From Pseudomonadota bacterium (GTDB lineage Bacteria > Cyanobacteriota > Vampirovibrionia > Obscuribacterales > Obscuribacteraceae): a stretch of DNA of 64,000 nucleotides. Location of the stretch: assembly GCA_021325555.1 (NCBI GenBank), contig JAJPGY010000012.1, forward strand, positions 124,001-188,000. The letters run 5' to 3'. The translations under genes and the position numbers were made by a program. This document shows positions 39,046 to 48,079 of this stretch, piece after piece. How positions within the stretch are numbered: the stretch's first letter is position 1; each line of letters opens with the position of its first letter. The notes under the pieces were generated by a model, which was given only the letters and a program-made list of their open reading frames with translations, searched no databases and was not told where the DNA came from.

Positions 39046-39453
39046 ATGACACAACTCCTCAACATCCGCATCGTGTCCTTCGGCTTCAAGTACGGCTCCC
39101 CGGTGCAGTCCAATCTCCTCTACGACGTGCGGTTCGTGAAGAACCCTTACTATGAGGAGACTTTGAGACCTCTGACCGGCGCCGACAAGCCAGTGGCCGA
39201 CTTCATCCTCGGCCAGGCGGTCTCGAGAAGGTTCCTGCGGCAGCTCAAGCTGCAGCTCAGGGACGCTCTGCGCGGCTATCTGGAGCACGGGCATGATCAC
39301 GAGACGGTCGTGATCGCCTTCGGCTGCACCGGCGGCAAGCACCGTTCCGTGTGCTTTGCTCTCCAGTGCAAACGGATAGTGCGCGACCTCTCCAGGGAGC
39401 TTTCCATCAGCCCGAAGGTGGCGGTCCTGCACCGCGACCTGGGCCGGGAATAG
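39046..39453 (+). CDS. Stand-alone RapZ C-terminal domain protein
   Basis: All 135 residues match the C-terminal domain of RapZ: SFGFKYGSP (11-19), YDVRFVKNPYY (26-36), LRPLTGAD (40-47), GCTGGKHRSV (93-102) and VLHRDL. In full RapZ this domain binds GlcN6P and regulatory RNA and presents the RNA to RNase E. The N-terminal P-loop ATPase half is absent, and the start is fixed by AGGAGG five bases before ATG 39046. It may be a metabolite or RNA sensor acting alone, or partner an ATPase encoded elsewhere. Confidence 0.8.
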   Translation: MTQLLNIRIVSFGFKYGSPVQSNLLYDVRFVKNPYYEETLRPLTGADKPVADFILGQAVSRRFLRQLKLQLRDALRGYLEHGHDHETVVIAFGCTGGKHRSVCFALQCKRIVRDLSRELSISPKVAVLHRDLGRE

Positions 39454-39560
39454 CTCGGCTTTTTCTTCATTCACGTCAGCAACAGGCCGGCTGCTTGCTT
39501 CAGCTTCAGCAGGCAGCCAGCTAATTTGCCGCGCCGCTTCGGCGGCGACAGGAGTTCCCT

Positions 39561-40643
39561 ATGGGCACACTCATCATGCTGGCAGGCCTGTGCCTGCTCA
39601 TTCTGGTGCACGAGTTCGGTCACTGGCTCGTGGCTCAGTATTTCGGGTTTCAGACCCCGGTTTTCTCGATCGGTTTCGGCAGCCCTTACATCGTCGTCGG
39701 GCGCTGGCGGAACACCGAATTTCGCCTGACGCCCTGGCTTATCGGCGGTTACGTCTCGCTTCCCGAGATGGCCGACGAGAGCACGGCCCGGGAGGTCATG
39801 CAGGCGCAGGGCACGCAGCTCCGGCAGCACAGGGACTTTCCCATCTGGCAGCGCTCGCTTGTCGCTGTTGCCGGAGTGACGATGAACGTGATCACGGCCG
39901 TCGTGCTCACCTTCATTCTGTTTACCGCCATCGGCAGGCCCGAGCCGCAGGTGCGCGACGTGTACGTGAGCGCCTTGAGCGCCACAAACACCATCGCGCG
40001 CGACGCGGGGATTCAGCCCAACGACGTCATCGTCAGCATCGACGGGCAGACTGTGAAGTCTCCCGATGACGTTGTCAGGCTGATCGCCGCCCACAAGGGC
40101 ACCGCGGCCGTAATTGTGGTCGGCAGGGCGGGCCGCGCCGTTACCATCAACGTCACCCCCGACGCGAACGGCAAGCTTGGTATCGCCATCGGTGCCCATG
40201 CCACGATCGTCTATCATCGTGAAGGACCGGTTGCCGGAGCAGTCGACGCCGTCAAGACGGACGCCATGCTCGTGGGCAAGATGTACGAGGGCATCGGGAT
40301 GATGTTGCACATCGTCCCTGTCCCGAAGGATTTGCCAGCGGGCGCCGCCGACGTGCACGGGATCATAGCCATCGTTCAGATGGGCTCAACGGCCTTTGCG
40401 ACCGGCATGGCCAACTTCATCTGGTTCCTGGCCGCGATAAGCCTGAACCTTGCGGTCCTCAACATACTTCCGATCCCGGTCCTCGACGGCGGTTACCTGC
40501 TGTTCTTCGCCATCGAGAAGATCCGCGGCAAGCGCCTGGAGCGCGCGGTGCAGCAGAAGATTCAGCTGGTGTTCATCTGCCTGCTGTTCCTGCTGCTCTT
40601 CTACGGCGTCTACAACGACCTCGTCAACCCGGTGCACATGTAA
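39561..40643 (+). CDS. RseP/site-2-type M50 membrane protease with PDZ domain
   Basis: The 360-aa protein has HEFGH in its first membrane helix (residues 14-18), a PDZ domain in the middle (ARDAGIQPNDVIVSIDGQTV) and the second active-site helix NLAVLNILPIPVLDGG near residue 300. It is the family that cleaves anti-sigma factors within the membrane and also removes signal-peptide remnants. CAGGAG precedes the ATG. Its neighbours are the RapZ-C and FtsH-like genes; no anti-sigma gene is visible. Confidence 0.88.
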   Translation: MGTLIMLAGLCLLILVHEFGHWLVAQYFGFQTPVFSIGFGSPYIVVGRWRNTEFRLTPWLIGGYVSLPEMADESTAREVMQAQGTQLRQHRDFPIWQRSLVAVAGVTMNVITAVVLTFILFTAIGRPEPQVRDVYVSALSATNTIARDAGIQPNDVIVSIDGQTVKSPDDVVRLIAAHKGTAAVIVVGRAGRAVTINVTPDANGKLGIAIGAHATIVYHREGPVAGAVDAVKTDAMLVGKMYEGIGMMLHIVPVPKDLPAGAADVHGIIAIVQMGSTAFATGMANFIWFLAAISLNLAVLNILPIPVLDGGYLLFFAIEKIRGKRLERAVQQKIQLVFICLLFLLLFYGVYNDLVNPVHM

Positions 40644-40674
40644 GGTTGCCCGGCGCGGCGAGCAGCAGCCGATA

Positions 40675-40714
40675 GTTGGTGCTCCTGCTCGATTCCTAGA
40701 GCGGGGGCACCAAC
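40675..40714 (+). terminator. Strong hairpin after the M50 protease gene
   Basis: A 16-bp stem (two G-U pairs, 8-base loop) spans 40675-40690 and 40699-40714, followed only by TTCTCG. Confidence 0.65.
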
Positions 40715-40866
40715 TTCTCGCAGGCCGTTTTTCCCGGGTGCGGAAACCCGCTGCCCGGACTCTTCGAGCGCGTCTTAGGCTGCGCGCATTCCTCTAACCA
40801 TAACTAGAAGCCAGCTGGGGCTCGTGACTGAGCCTTCCCCGCTAAGCAGGCGGAAAGGAGGGAGAC

Positions 40867-42027
40867 ATGTCCTTCGGCATTCTCTTCTTGATTGTTGCTT
40901 GCGGTCTGGTGGGCCGGCTCCTGGCTGGAGCTCGGCTCTTCAGCATGCCGCTTATTCTCGGCGAGATCGCCGCCGGCGTCATCGTCGGCAGAACCGGCTT
41001 GAACCTCCTGCCCACGCACGACGCGACGCTCAGCTTCCTGTCGCTCGTCGGGCTGGCCATGCTGGAGTTCCTGGTCGGAACCCGCTTGCCGTTACGGAAC
41101 CCCTCGCTCCGGGCGGACCTGAAGTCGGGTGTCTGGGCGACGGCGCTCGCCTTTGCGTTCGCCGTGCCCGCGGGCCTGGTGTTCGCCCATCTCACCCACA
41201 TCGGTCACTGGCCGATGCTCGCCGTTCTGTTTGCCGCCAGCTCGGCGGCAATCGTCATGCCAATCGTCGTCGAGCAGAAGCTTGACGGACCGATTGTCGT
41301 CCGCACCGTGACCTGGGTGGCGCTTGCCGACACGTCGACGGTTGTCGCTCTCTCCGTGGCCCTGTCGACCGGTGAAACCCCGCAGGTGATTTTCGGATCG
41401 GTGCTGGTGGTCGCCCTGGCCGCCGGAGCCTTCCTCTTCCTGCGCTTCTTCGATAGCACCGAAACGGGCAACCGTTATCGCAAGCTCTCGAAGGATCGCG
41501 GCTGGGCCCTCGATCTGCAGATGGATCTGCTTCTGTTGTTCGGGCTGACCTGGCTCGCCACCGCCTTCGGCGCCAGCGTGCTTATCGCTGGATTTGCCGC
41601 CGGCGCCGTCGTGGCCCTTCTGGATATGCCCAACCGGCTCAGCAAGCAGCTGGTCGGTCTGGGGCAGGGCTTTTTCGTGCCGCTGTTCTTCGTGGACCTC
41701 GGCGCCAGGCTGGACTTCCGGGGGCTGTTCAGCTCGCCTGCCGCCATTGTGCTCGCCCTTTCGATCTGGCTGGTCGCCGTGCTCCTGCACGTCGCCGTTG
41801 CCCGGATCGTCAAGCTGCCGGTCGCCTCGGGGTTGATGGCCAGCTCCCAGAGCGGTGTGCCCGCCGCCGTTGCCTCTCTCGGCATGGCTCAGGGGATCCT
41901 CACCGCCTCGCAGGGCGCCGCGGTCGTCAGCGCCATGCTCCTTCTCCTTATCACCTGCTCGATTGGCGCCAGCAAGTTCGCGCCGAAGGGGCGGTCAAAT
42001 ACAGGATCCGGGGGAGCCAATGGCTAA
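40867..42027 (+). CDS. CPA2-type cation:proton antiporter (membrane domain only)
   Basis: The 386-aa protein has about 12-13 hydrophobic helices and the pattern of the NhaA/KefB-type exchanger domain (PLILGEIAAGVIVGRTGL; LEFLVGTRL; FFVPLFFVDLGARLDF). There is no C-terminal TrkA-N or KTN domain, unlike KefB/KefC, so it is a stand-alone exchanger. The ion (Na+ or K+) is not predictable. AAAGGAGGGAGAC precedes the ATG. A long hairpin begins 15 bases after the stop. Confidence 0.82.
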   Translation: MSFGILFLIVACGLVGRLLAGARLFSMPLILGEIAAGVIVGRTGLNLLPTHDATLSFLSLVGLAMLEFLVGTRLPLRNPSLRADLKSGVWATALAFAFAVPAGLVFAHLTHIGHWPMLAVLFAASSAAIVMPIVVEQKLDGPIVVRTVTWVALADTSTVVALSVALSTGETPQVIFGSVLVVALAAGAFLFLRFFDSTETGNRYRKLSKDRGWALDLQMDLLLLFGLTWLATAFGASVLIAGFAAGAVVALLDMPNRLSKQLVGLGQGFFVPLFFVDLGARLDFRGLFSSPAAIVLALSIWLVAVLLHVAVARIVKLPVASGLMASSQSGVPAAVASLGMAQGILTASQGAAVVSAMLLLLITCSIGASKFAPKGRSNTGSGGANG

Positions 42028-42469
42028 ACAAACGGAGAGGTTCCACGGCTGGGGAGCGGCGCTTCGGCGCAGCCTCCAGTCGTGGAGCCGATCCACCCTT
42101 CGCCTGCTTTTTTCGTTAACCGATGGTCCTATAAGATATCGTAGTATTACTGGCGGCGCCGGGCAGGGGGGCCGGCGGGGTTAGCGCAGTTCGGATAGGC
42201 GGACGGTGTCGCCAACTGGTCCGCTCCAACTCCCCGACCTGCCCCATCGCTCACCCGTTAATGGACGGTCGCCGGGGATTTAAGGGGGGGGCGGAGAGCC
42301 GGCACCACTGGTCTGATTGAATGTCATAAAAAGTTAAATTGAGGAATACCGATTGCATACCGGCCGTCGGGCCGTTTACCGTTGCGATAACATTCGCTTC
42401 TTATTCCAGTGCCAGCGCAAGCAGAGTTCAAACAGCCCCCCACTTCCGAACATTTGAAAGAGAGGACCT
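42028..42469. other. Intergenic region after the antiporter gene
   Basis: A large interrupted hairpin with CCACG/CGTGG base and TTCG loop (about 42043-42087) probably ends the antiporter transcript. An A+T-rich patch at 42320-42360 may hold the promoter of the next gene. No gene seen. Confidence 0.45.
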
Positions 42470-43030
42470 ATGTTTCCGCTCGATCTGACCCTGGCCGTGG
42501 CCATCCTTGCAGGCTCGCCCGAGGCGCCCGTGCCCGAGGAGCTCAACACGTTGGCCTTGCGGCACAGCCTGGCCGGTGTGGCTGTGTCGCTCGAGATCAT
42601 GGATCCCCGCGAGCGGCGTTATATGTTCGCGCGCCCCGAGGACTTCGCCGCCGATGTGAAGACCATCCGCCGGCGATACAAGGAGCTGATTGACGCGCCA
42701 CCGGAATGCGACTCGATGCGCTTTCCGGAGCGGGATCTGATAAACGAGCTTTTGGCCTTCAACCGCGCGTACAGGCTCCACCTGGTCGCGGCGCAGGCGC
42801 TTTATCCGCCCAGCCACCCGCAATCGGACTGGTATCGCCAGACCATCGCGGAGACGGATCAACTGTATGCGGTCTGGGATGCGGCGCGTGACGCGCGCTG
42901 CGGTTTTTACTACATCACCGTGCGGCGGCAGGCGCTGAAGAAGTTAAGGGATCTGGTCGGGGCCCATAGCTATTACTGCGGCTGCCTGCCCCCGCACGTG
43001 CCGGTCTGGCGTTTTCGCAGGATCGACTGA
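42470..43030 (+). CDS. Hypothetical protein
   Basis: The 186-aa, mostly helical protein contains no recognised domain. Notable segments are a hydrophobic start (LTLAVAILAG), a charged middle (RPEDFAADVKTIRRRYKELID) and a C-terminus with YYCGCLPPHVPVWRF. GAGAGGACCT precedes the ATG. It may share a transcript with the gene at 43119. Function unknown. Confidence 0.6.
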   Translation: MFPLDLTLAVAILAGSPEAPVPEELNTLALRHSLAGVAVSLEIMDPRERRYMFARPEDFAADVKTIRRRYKELIDAPPECDSMRFPERDLINELLAFNRAYRLHLVAAQALYPPSHPQSDWYRQTIAETDQLYAVWDAARDARCGFYYITVRRQALKKLRDLVGAHSYYCGCLPPHVPVWRFRRID

Positions 43031-43118
43031 TTATCGAAGGACGGACGGTGGTTCGAGCCGGTGCGGCCAGGTGCGGTGCCTGGCGGCGCCGGCAACAAGC
43101 AAAGTAAAAGGAGACTGC

Positions 43119-43601
43119 ATGCTCACAGAGCAACAAAAAACGTGTCTGGAGGAAATTACCGGGCGCCTGCGGCGGGTGGCTCTCGCTGCCGCGGAGGCTT
43201 CCAGCCGGGGCAAACTGGATAGCCGCAGCGGCGATCCCGAGACGATCCGGTCGGGACTGGTCGCCCACCGGCTGGCTGAAAGCGCCCTGTGCTGTGCCGT
43301 TGCCGGCTACCGGGAGATCGGGCTCAGCCCTGATCACCAGATAGGCGTGCCCCAGCTGGAGCGGCTGGAGGTGTTCGAGGAGAAGGTCAGCCTGACGGTG
43401 GGCTCCAGCGGCCTGGATGTGGAGCGGGCAATCTCGGTTCTGCTTACGCTTGCCGAGCGCTTTGCCGGGCTGGCGGAGCGATCCATGGATGACCTGGCTG
43501 AATGCCTGGCGTCGGGCTCCGTGCCGGCGCAGGACGCGGCATCCACCATCGCCGCGGGCGCCGCGCGCCGGCGTCCCTGCCTCCTCTTCCGCTGCTCCTG
43601 A
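43119..43601 (+). CDS. Hypothetical helical protein
   Basis: The 160-aa, Ala/Leu/Glu-rich protein probably forms a helical bundle (EITGRLRRVALAAAEASSRGK; ISVLLTLAERFAGLAERSMDDL). AAAGGAGACTGC fixes ATG 43119 over an upstream in-frame start. It is followed by a terminator. No family recognised. Confidence 0.6.
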   Translation: MLTEQQKTCLEEITGRLRRVALAAAEASSRGKLDSRSGDPETIRSGLVAHRLAESALCCAVAGYREIGLSPDHQIGVPQLERLEVFEEKVSLTVGSSGLDVERAISVLLTLAERFAGLAERSMDDLAECLASGSVPAQDAASTIAAGAARRRPCLLFRCS

Positions 43602-43612
43602 GACGATGGATC

Positions 43613-43648
43613 GCAAAAGCGGCATGGATGCCGCTTCTTTTGCTTTTG
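43613..43648 (+). terminator. Intrinsic terminator
   Basis: AGCGGC/GCCGCT stem with GCAAAA/TTTTGC outer arms, followed by TTTTGC. Confidence 0.7.
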
Positions 43649-43780
43649 CGTCTCATACGATAAGGGATCGTAGAGCGGCGGCTGCCGCGCCATCGACAAG
43701 GCCGCAGCAAGCCGCTAAGATGCGTTGTTTAATTGCATGTGAGGCTTGCTGCCGGGCAGCGGCCCGGGTGAGGATCTGCC

Positions 43781-44893
43781 ATGTCGAAGCTCGTGCTTGT
43801 TCGCGATACCAGGTTTCAGGATCACCTGAATCCGGAGCTGCACCCGGAGTCGCCCCAGCGCCTGAAGGCAATCGACAAGGTGCTAAAGCGAACGCAGGTG
43901 ATTGCCGAGGTGAGACAGGAAGCACCGCGCCCGGCCTCTGAGGACGACCTGTGCGTCGTTCACGAGCCCGCATACATCGAGCACCTGCAGTCTGACCGGG
44001 AGAAAGCCAGGAAAAGCTGCCGCATAGTGCCGCTCGATGCGGACACGTTCATGTGCCCTGACACTTATGAGATCGCCAGGCTGGCTGCCGGCGCGGGGCT
44101 GGTCGCCGTCGAGGCCCTCAAGAATCCGGACGCCACCAGCTCCTTTGTGGCTGTTCGCCCTCCCGGGCATCACGCGCTCGAGGATAAGGCAATGGGCTTC
44201 TGCATTTTCAACAACATCGCGATAGCGGCGCGCTATGCGCAGAAGCACCTGGGGCTGAAAAAGGTGTTCATCATCGACTGGGATGTTCACCACGGCAACG
44301 GCACCCAGGCAATGTTCTACAACGATCCCACCGTTTTTTTCGTCTCCTTTCACCAGTATCCTTTCTGGCCGCCTGATACCGGATGGTACAAGGAGGACGG
44401 CGCCGGGGACGGCAAGGGCTACAACCTCAACATTCCTCTACCGGCGGGCACCGGGGACAGAGGCTATCTCAAGGCATGGGATGAACTGGTCAGGCCGGTC
44501 TGTCTTGAATACGGTCCCGACCTGATCATGCTTTCAGCCGGATACGATGCGCACCAGTTTGATCCGCTCGGGCAGCAGCAGATCACCACTGATGGTTACG
44601 CTCTGCTGTCCGAGCGGCTCGTGGATCTCAGCTGCGCCTCCGGCGCCAAGGTGGTTGGTTTCCTGGAAGGCGGTTACAACACGAACACCCTGTCGCAGTC
44701 GGTCGTCTCCACAATCGCGGTGCTCAATTCCGGAAAGCTGGTGGTGCCAGGCGCCCTGTTCGGCGGCGCCAGGCACACCGGCGACGAGACGCTGGTCAAA
44801 CCGGTGACCGGCGACCGCGATCCAGCTCAGGTCGACGAGCGCATTGCCGACATCAAAGCATATTTTGCCAAGTATTGGCGCTCACTGCGCTAA
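43781..44893 (+). CDS. Histone deacetylase superfamily (class II HDAC-like) deacetylase
   Basis: The 370-aa enzyme keeps the zinc/charge-relay motifs of HDAC-like deacetylases: [19 protein letters not shown], the zinc-binding [18 protein letters not shown] and the C-terminal LEGGYN. Bacterial members act on acetylpolyamines, acetoin-related or unknown acetylated substrates. GTGAGGATCTGCC precedes the ATG. No polyamine gene is adjacent, so the substrate is open. Confidence 0.88.
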   Translation: MSKLVLVRDTRFQDHLNPELHPESPQRLKAIDKVLKRTQVIAEVRQEAPRPASEDDLCVVHEPAYIEHLQSDREKARKSCRIVPLDADTFMCPDTYEIARLAAGAGLVAVEALKNPDATSSFVAVRPPGHHALEDKAMGFCIFNNIAIAARYAQKHLGLKKVFIIDWDVHHGNGTQAMFYNDPTVFFVSFHQYPFWPPDTGWYKEDGAGDGKGYNLNIPLPAGTGDRGYLKAWDELVRPVCLEYGPDLIMLSAGYDAHQFDPLGQQQITTDGYALLSERLVDLSCASGAKVVGFLEGGYNTNTLSQSVVSTIAVLNSGKLVVPGALFGGARHTGDETLVKPVTGDRDPAQVDERIADIKAYFAKYWRSLR

Positions 44894-45384
44894 CCTGCCC
44901 GATCGGATTTTCAAGTACAAGAGCGATGGATTTGTGGGAGCTTCGCTAGCTACGAATCGGGCTTGTTTAGCCTGCCCGGCGAGATCTATCCGTGCCACTC
45001 TCGTCAAGGCGACAGGACTCCATGTTTGCCAAAAGGTGAATTTCAGAGGTTTTTGAGTCCCTCTTGGCAAGGAATGACTCAAGGTGATGCTCCAGCATCA
45101 GGCCGAGCCTTAAAAAAGGCTGACGTTGAGACGGCCGAAGTTACTGAATTATGGTTATGGCGAATTTTTCCACTCTTTCAACTTTTTTTGCGAATAGCTA
45201 ACAGCTCATACAGCGTCGGCCAGCAATTTTTATAAGAAGATCCCGACCGTCAACCGTCGGTCGGGTTCTGTCATCGCAGTTCTGCCGACCGATGCCGATG
45301 GGCCACCTTGCGGGTGACAAGCTCATGCGATGCAGGAACATTTCCGCGAGGCGCTCGAGCGCAAGCTCGAGCAGGAAGGTTCGT
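44894..45384. other. Structured intergenic region
   Basis: About 490 bases with several hairpins: TTGAGTC/GACTCAA near 45052-45083, GATGCT/AGCATC near 45087, AGCCTT/AGGCT near 45107 and an 8-bp stem at 45242-45265 (CCCGACCG/CGGTCGGG) followed by TTCTG. A T-rich patch (45162-45195) vaguely resembles the 11-bp arrays at 19.3 kb but does not hold the phase. A small structured RNA is possible; no gene is called. Confidence 0.4.
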
Positions 45385-46137
45385 ATGGATACCACCACGA
45401 CCCTCCTCTGCCAGCCGAGTACGGGCCAGGAAGACGACTGGAAAAACCTGTACGAAAGCGCGTTTCCTCAAGACGAGCGAATGGCAGTCGAGGAGATTCG
45501 TCAGTTTCTATCTAAAGGGTCAATGCTTCTGCACAGAACCACCAACAGGAGCAACGAGCTTCTGTGCTTCTCGTTGACCTTCCCCGTTACAGACTCCGAC
45601 TTTACGCTTCTGTCCTACATCGCCACCGATCCGACCAAACGCTCAGGCGGCTTCGGCTCGAAGCACATGCGGCGCTTGATCGAGATCCTCAAGGGGCAGT
45701 ACCCGAATCAACTCGGTCTGTTCCTGGAGATCGAGTCGACCAGAGAGTCCGGACTCGATGAGGCGACGCAGAAGGCCAGGAAGCGGCGGTTGGAATTCTA
45801 CCAGCGCCTTGGAGCGAAACGGCTGTCGAAGTCGTATCTGTGGCCCAGCATGACCGCTGGTGCCGCGCCTAGACAGGCGGAGCTGCTGTGGATTGAGTTC
45901 GGCACCAGGACAATCGACGATGCGGTGATCGCTCGCGTAATCAGCGAGATATACGCCAAGGCCTACAACCTGGCGGCAACCGATCCGATTGTCCAGAAGG
46001 TTCTCTCTCAGTTTTCCCACATTGCTGGCGGTACCCCAAATAAAGAGGAGGGCTCGGGCAGCTCAACGGCTGCTGCTGACGCTCAAACTCACCGGACCGC
46101 GAGTGATATCGGAGCCAGCGCTCCCGACAAGAAGTAA
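45385..46137 (+). CDS. GNAT-like acetyltransferase
   Basis: The 250-aa protein shows a GNAT core: LLSYIATDPTKRSGGFGSKHM matches the acetyl-CoA-binding strand and R/Q-x-x-G-x-G/A loop, and RRLEFYQRLGAKRL the typical C-terminal motif. The last 40 residues are Ser/Thr/Ala-rich and likely disordered. AGGAAGG precedes ATG 45385; longer upstream frames lack ribosome sites. Substrate unknown. It directly precedes the Bat operon but is separated by 136 bases. Confidence 0.7.
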   Translation: MDTTTTLLCQPSTGQEDDWKNLYESAFPQDERMAVEEIRQFLSKGSMLLHRTTNRSNELLCFSLTFPVTDSDFTLLSYIATDPTKRSGGFGSKHMRRLIEILKGQYPNQLGLFLEIESTRESGLDEATQKARKRRLEFYQRLGAKRLSKSYLWPSMTAGAAPRQAELLWIEFGTRTIDDAVIARVISEIYAKAYNLAATDPIVQKVLSQFSHIAGGTPNKEEGSGSSTAAADAQTHRTASDIGASAPDKK

Positions 46138-46273
46138 GTCCCTGCGTGTCTCTCCGGCGGCGTCTGACACCACCGGGGAGGCGTCATTTCTTCGCAAGCG
46201 AAAATCGCCCTGGCGTTCGTTCCGGGCGATGCTGGATCCCAAGTGAGCCTGCAACAGGCCGGAGGATTCAATC

Positions 46274-47317
46274 ATGCAACTAGCACATCCGTACTGGCTG
46301 CTGCTAATTTCTCTGCTCCCGTTGTCCTGGATCTCCCTGCGGCGCAAGGGCTACCTCGGTCACTCGAGCGTGCGCCTGGCCCGCGGGGTATCAGGCAACC
46401 ATATTCTCCACGCTGTCCCAGCCGCGCTGCTGAGCGCTGCGTTCGTGCTGCTGGTCGTCGGGATCGCCCGACCTCAAATACCGCACTACCAGACGACCAG
46501 GACCATCAAGACGCGCGACATCGTGGTGGCCGTGGACATCTCCGGGTCGATGCAGACCCCGTTCGCCGGCAAGGTGCCCGAGCGGCAGGTGAAGATCCCG
46601 GAGCTCGACAAAGAGCTCCCGCCGCGCCCGAAGCTGCCGAGCCTTGACCGGTACGCCTACCAGTATCAGCCGGACACCCCCAGCGGACAGCGCCGAATAG
46701 ACGCGGCTCGCGCCGCGGTTCTCCGCTTCGTCGAGAACCGCTATGCCCTGAAGGCTGGCGATCGCATCGGCATACTGGCATTCGACACCAGCCCGCACTG
46801 GCGGTGGCCCTTGACCGACGACCTGAAGATGATCTGGCGAAACGGCCTGTACATCGACGAGGGCATCGGCGGCGGCACCAACTTCGGGGAAGCCGGTCCC
46901 GGCCCGATCGACGCGGCCGCCGACCACTTCGAGGAGATGGGCAAGGCGAGTACCCGCGTGCTCATCATGGTGACCGACGGCGAGGACCAGCTCGACAGCT
47001 ACACGCTGGACAGGCTGGCGAAAGTGATCAAGAGCCACGACATTCACTTCTACGTGATCGGCGTGGGCGAGACATTGGCCCGGCAGGATGTCGACATCTT
47101 CCGCCTGACCCGCATGGTCGGCGGACAGGTGTACCGCGTGGAGAACGCGCAGGACCTCTCAGCCTGCTTCGACTCGATCAACCAGATGGAGCAGTCCACC
47201 GTGGTCGTCGAGTCGAAGACGGTCCAACAAGAAGAGGTCTTCTTCTACTTTGCTATTGCGGCGGGCATTCTCATCGGCCTCGCGCTCGTAGCCGAGACTC
47301 TTATTGTGAGCCAGTAG
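46274..47317 (+). CDS. BatA-like membrane von Willebrand factor A protein
   Basis: The 347-aa protein has two N-terminal membrane helices, a VWA domain with MIDAS motif DISGSM near residue 84 and later TNFGEA and VTDGED, and a C-terminal helix (FYFAIAAGILIGLALVAETL). This matches BatA of Bacteroides aerotolerance-type operons. A GGAGG site precedes the ATG. VWA domains of this type bind partner proteins in a metal-dependent way, often with MoxR ATPases. An insertion rich in Pro/Lys follows the MIDAS motif. Confidence 0.82.
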   Translation: MQLAHPYWLLLISLLPLSWISLRRKGYLGHSSVRLARGVSGNHILHAVPAALLSAAFVLLVVGIARPQIPHYQTTRTIKTRDIVVAVDISGSMQTPFAGKVPERQVKIPELDKELPPRPKLPSLDRYAYQYQPDTPSGQRRIDAARAAVLRFVENRYALKAGDRIGILAFDTSPHWRWPLTDDLKMIWRNGLYIDEGIGGGTNFGEAGPGPIDAAADHFEEMGKASTRVLIMVTDGEDQLDSYTLDRLAKVIKSHDIHFYVIGVGETLARQDVDIFRLTRMVGGQVYRVENAQDLSACFDSINQMEQSTVVVESKTVQQEEVFFYFAIAAGILIGLALVAETLIVSQ

Positions 47318-47351
47318 GTCGACTACAGGCCTCCAGCTGAGGAGAACCACT

Positions 47352-48065
47352 ATGGAACGCGCAAAGACGTTCCTTGCAGAAAATCGTGGCATGGTGGCTG
47401 TGGTTGCGCTGGTGCTTTCGGCGATGCTGTTCATTGCCGGGGTGTATCAGCTCCTGACCTACAGCCTGCCCATGTTCAAGGCGGACTACTACACCGCCAT
47501 TCAAAGCGTGAGCGCCGATAAGGCGACCGTTCTATATGATGCGGGTCTGCAGGCGTTCAGGGCCGGCAACTACGACCAGGCGCAGCATCTGTTCGCCGCT
47601 GTGTCCGGCGCCTGCAACGACGCATCCGGAAACATCCCAGGGTCTCGACTCAAACTGGCTGCCCAGGCGCAGTTCATGCTGGGAAACTCCTTCGATGCCC
47701 TGGGCAAGACCCAGCAGGCGATCGAAGCCTACCAGCAATCGCTGAGGCTGGATTCCGCCAACCTGTACGCCAAGTACAACCTGGAAAGGCTCCTGGCGCC
47801 CCCGCCGCCTCAAAGCAGCAGCGCCGGGCAGGGCAACCAGCAAGGTCAGCAAGCCGGCCAGCAGGGTCAGCAAGGCGACCAGCAAGGCGGGCAAGGCAAA
47901 CAGCCTGGCCAGGCCCAGCCGGGCAACCAGCAAGGGAACCAGGAGGGCAATCCACAGGCGGACCGGCAACCGGGAAACCAGCAGCCTGGCAGCAACGGGC
48001 AGCAGGGTGACCGCAAGGGACCGCCGGGTCGCGGCGCAGGCAAAGGCGCCGGCAAAGGCATCTGA
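47352..48065 (+). CDS. BatC-like TPR membrane protein with Gln/Gly repeats
   Basis: The 237-aa protein has one N-terminal membrane helix (residues 13-38) and two to three TPR units (AGLQAFRAGNYDQAQHLF; AQFMLGNSFDALGKTQQAIEAY). The C-terminal ~80-residue tail is built of GQQ, GNQQ and GKQPG repeats ending in Gly/Lys. It sits between two VWA genes in the order usual for Bat operons. TPRs probably scaffold the complex; the low-complexity tail may extend into the periplasm. Confidence 0.75.
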   Translation: MERAKTFLAENRGMVAVVALVLSAMLFIAGVYQLLTYSLPMFKADYYTAIQSVSADKATVLYDAGLQAFRAGNYDQAQHLFAAVSGACNDASGNIPGSRLKLAAQAQFMLGNSFDALGKTQQAIEAYQQSLRLDSANLYAKYNLERLLAPPPPQSSSAGQGNQQGQQAGQQGQQGDQQGGQGKQPGQAQPGNQQGNQEGNPQADRQPGNQQPGSNGQQGDRKGPPGRGAGKGAGKGI

Positions 48066-48079
48066 CGGAGGGCAACTCT

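Noticed and set aside
45160..45268. T-rich patch (TTCCACTC, TTTCAAC) followed by a hairpin, resembling the small-RNA units at 19.3 kb
   Set aside because: The blocks do not keep the 11-bp spacing and the TTCTCTGGCTG segment is missing, so I cannot call it a fourth copy.
35593..45384. Idea that the run of isolated genes with hairpins marks an integrated phage or plasmid
   Set aside because: No integrase, terminase, capsid, tail, replication gene, tRNA attachment site or flanking direct repeats; codon use matches the rest.
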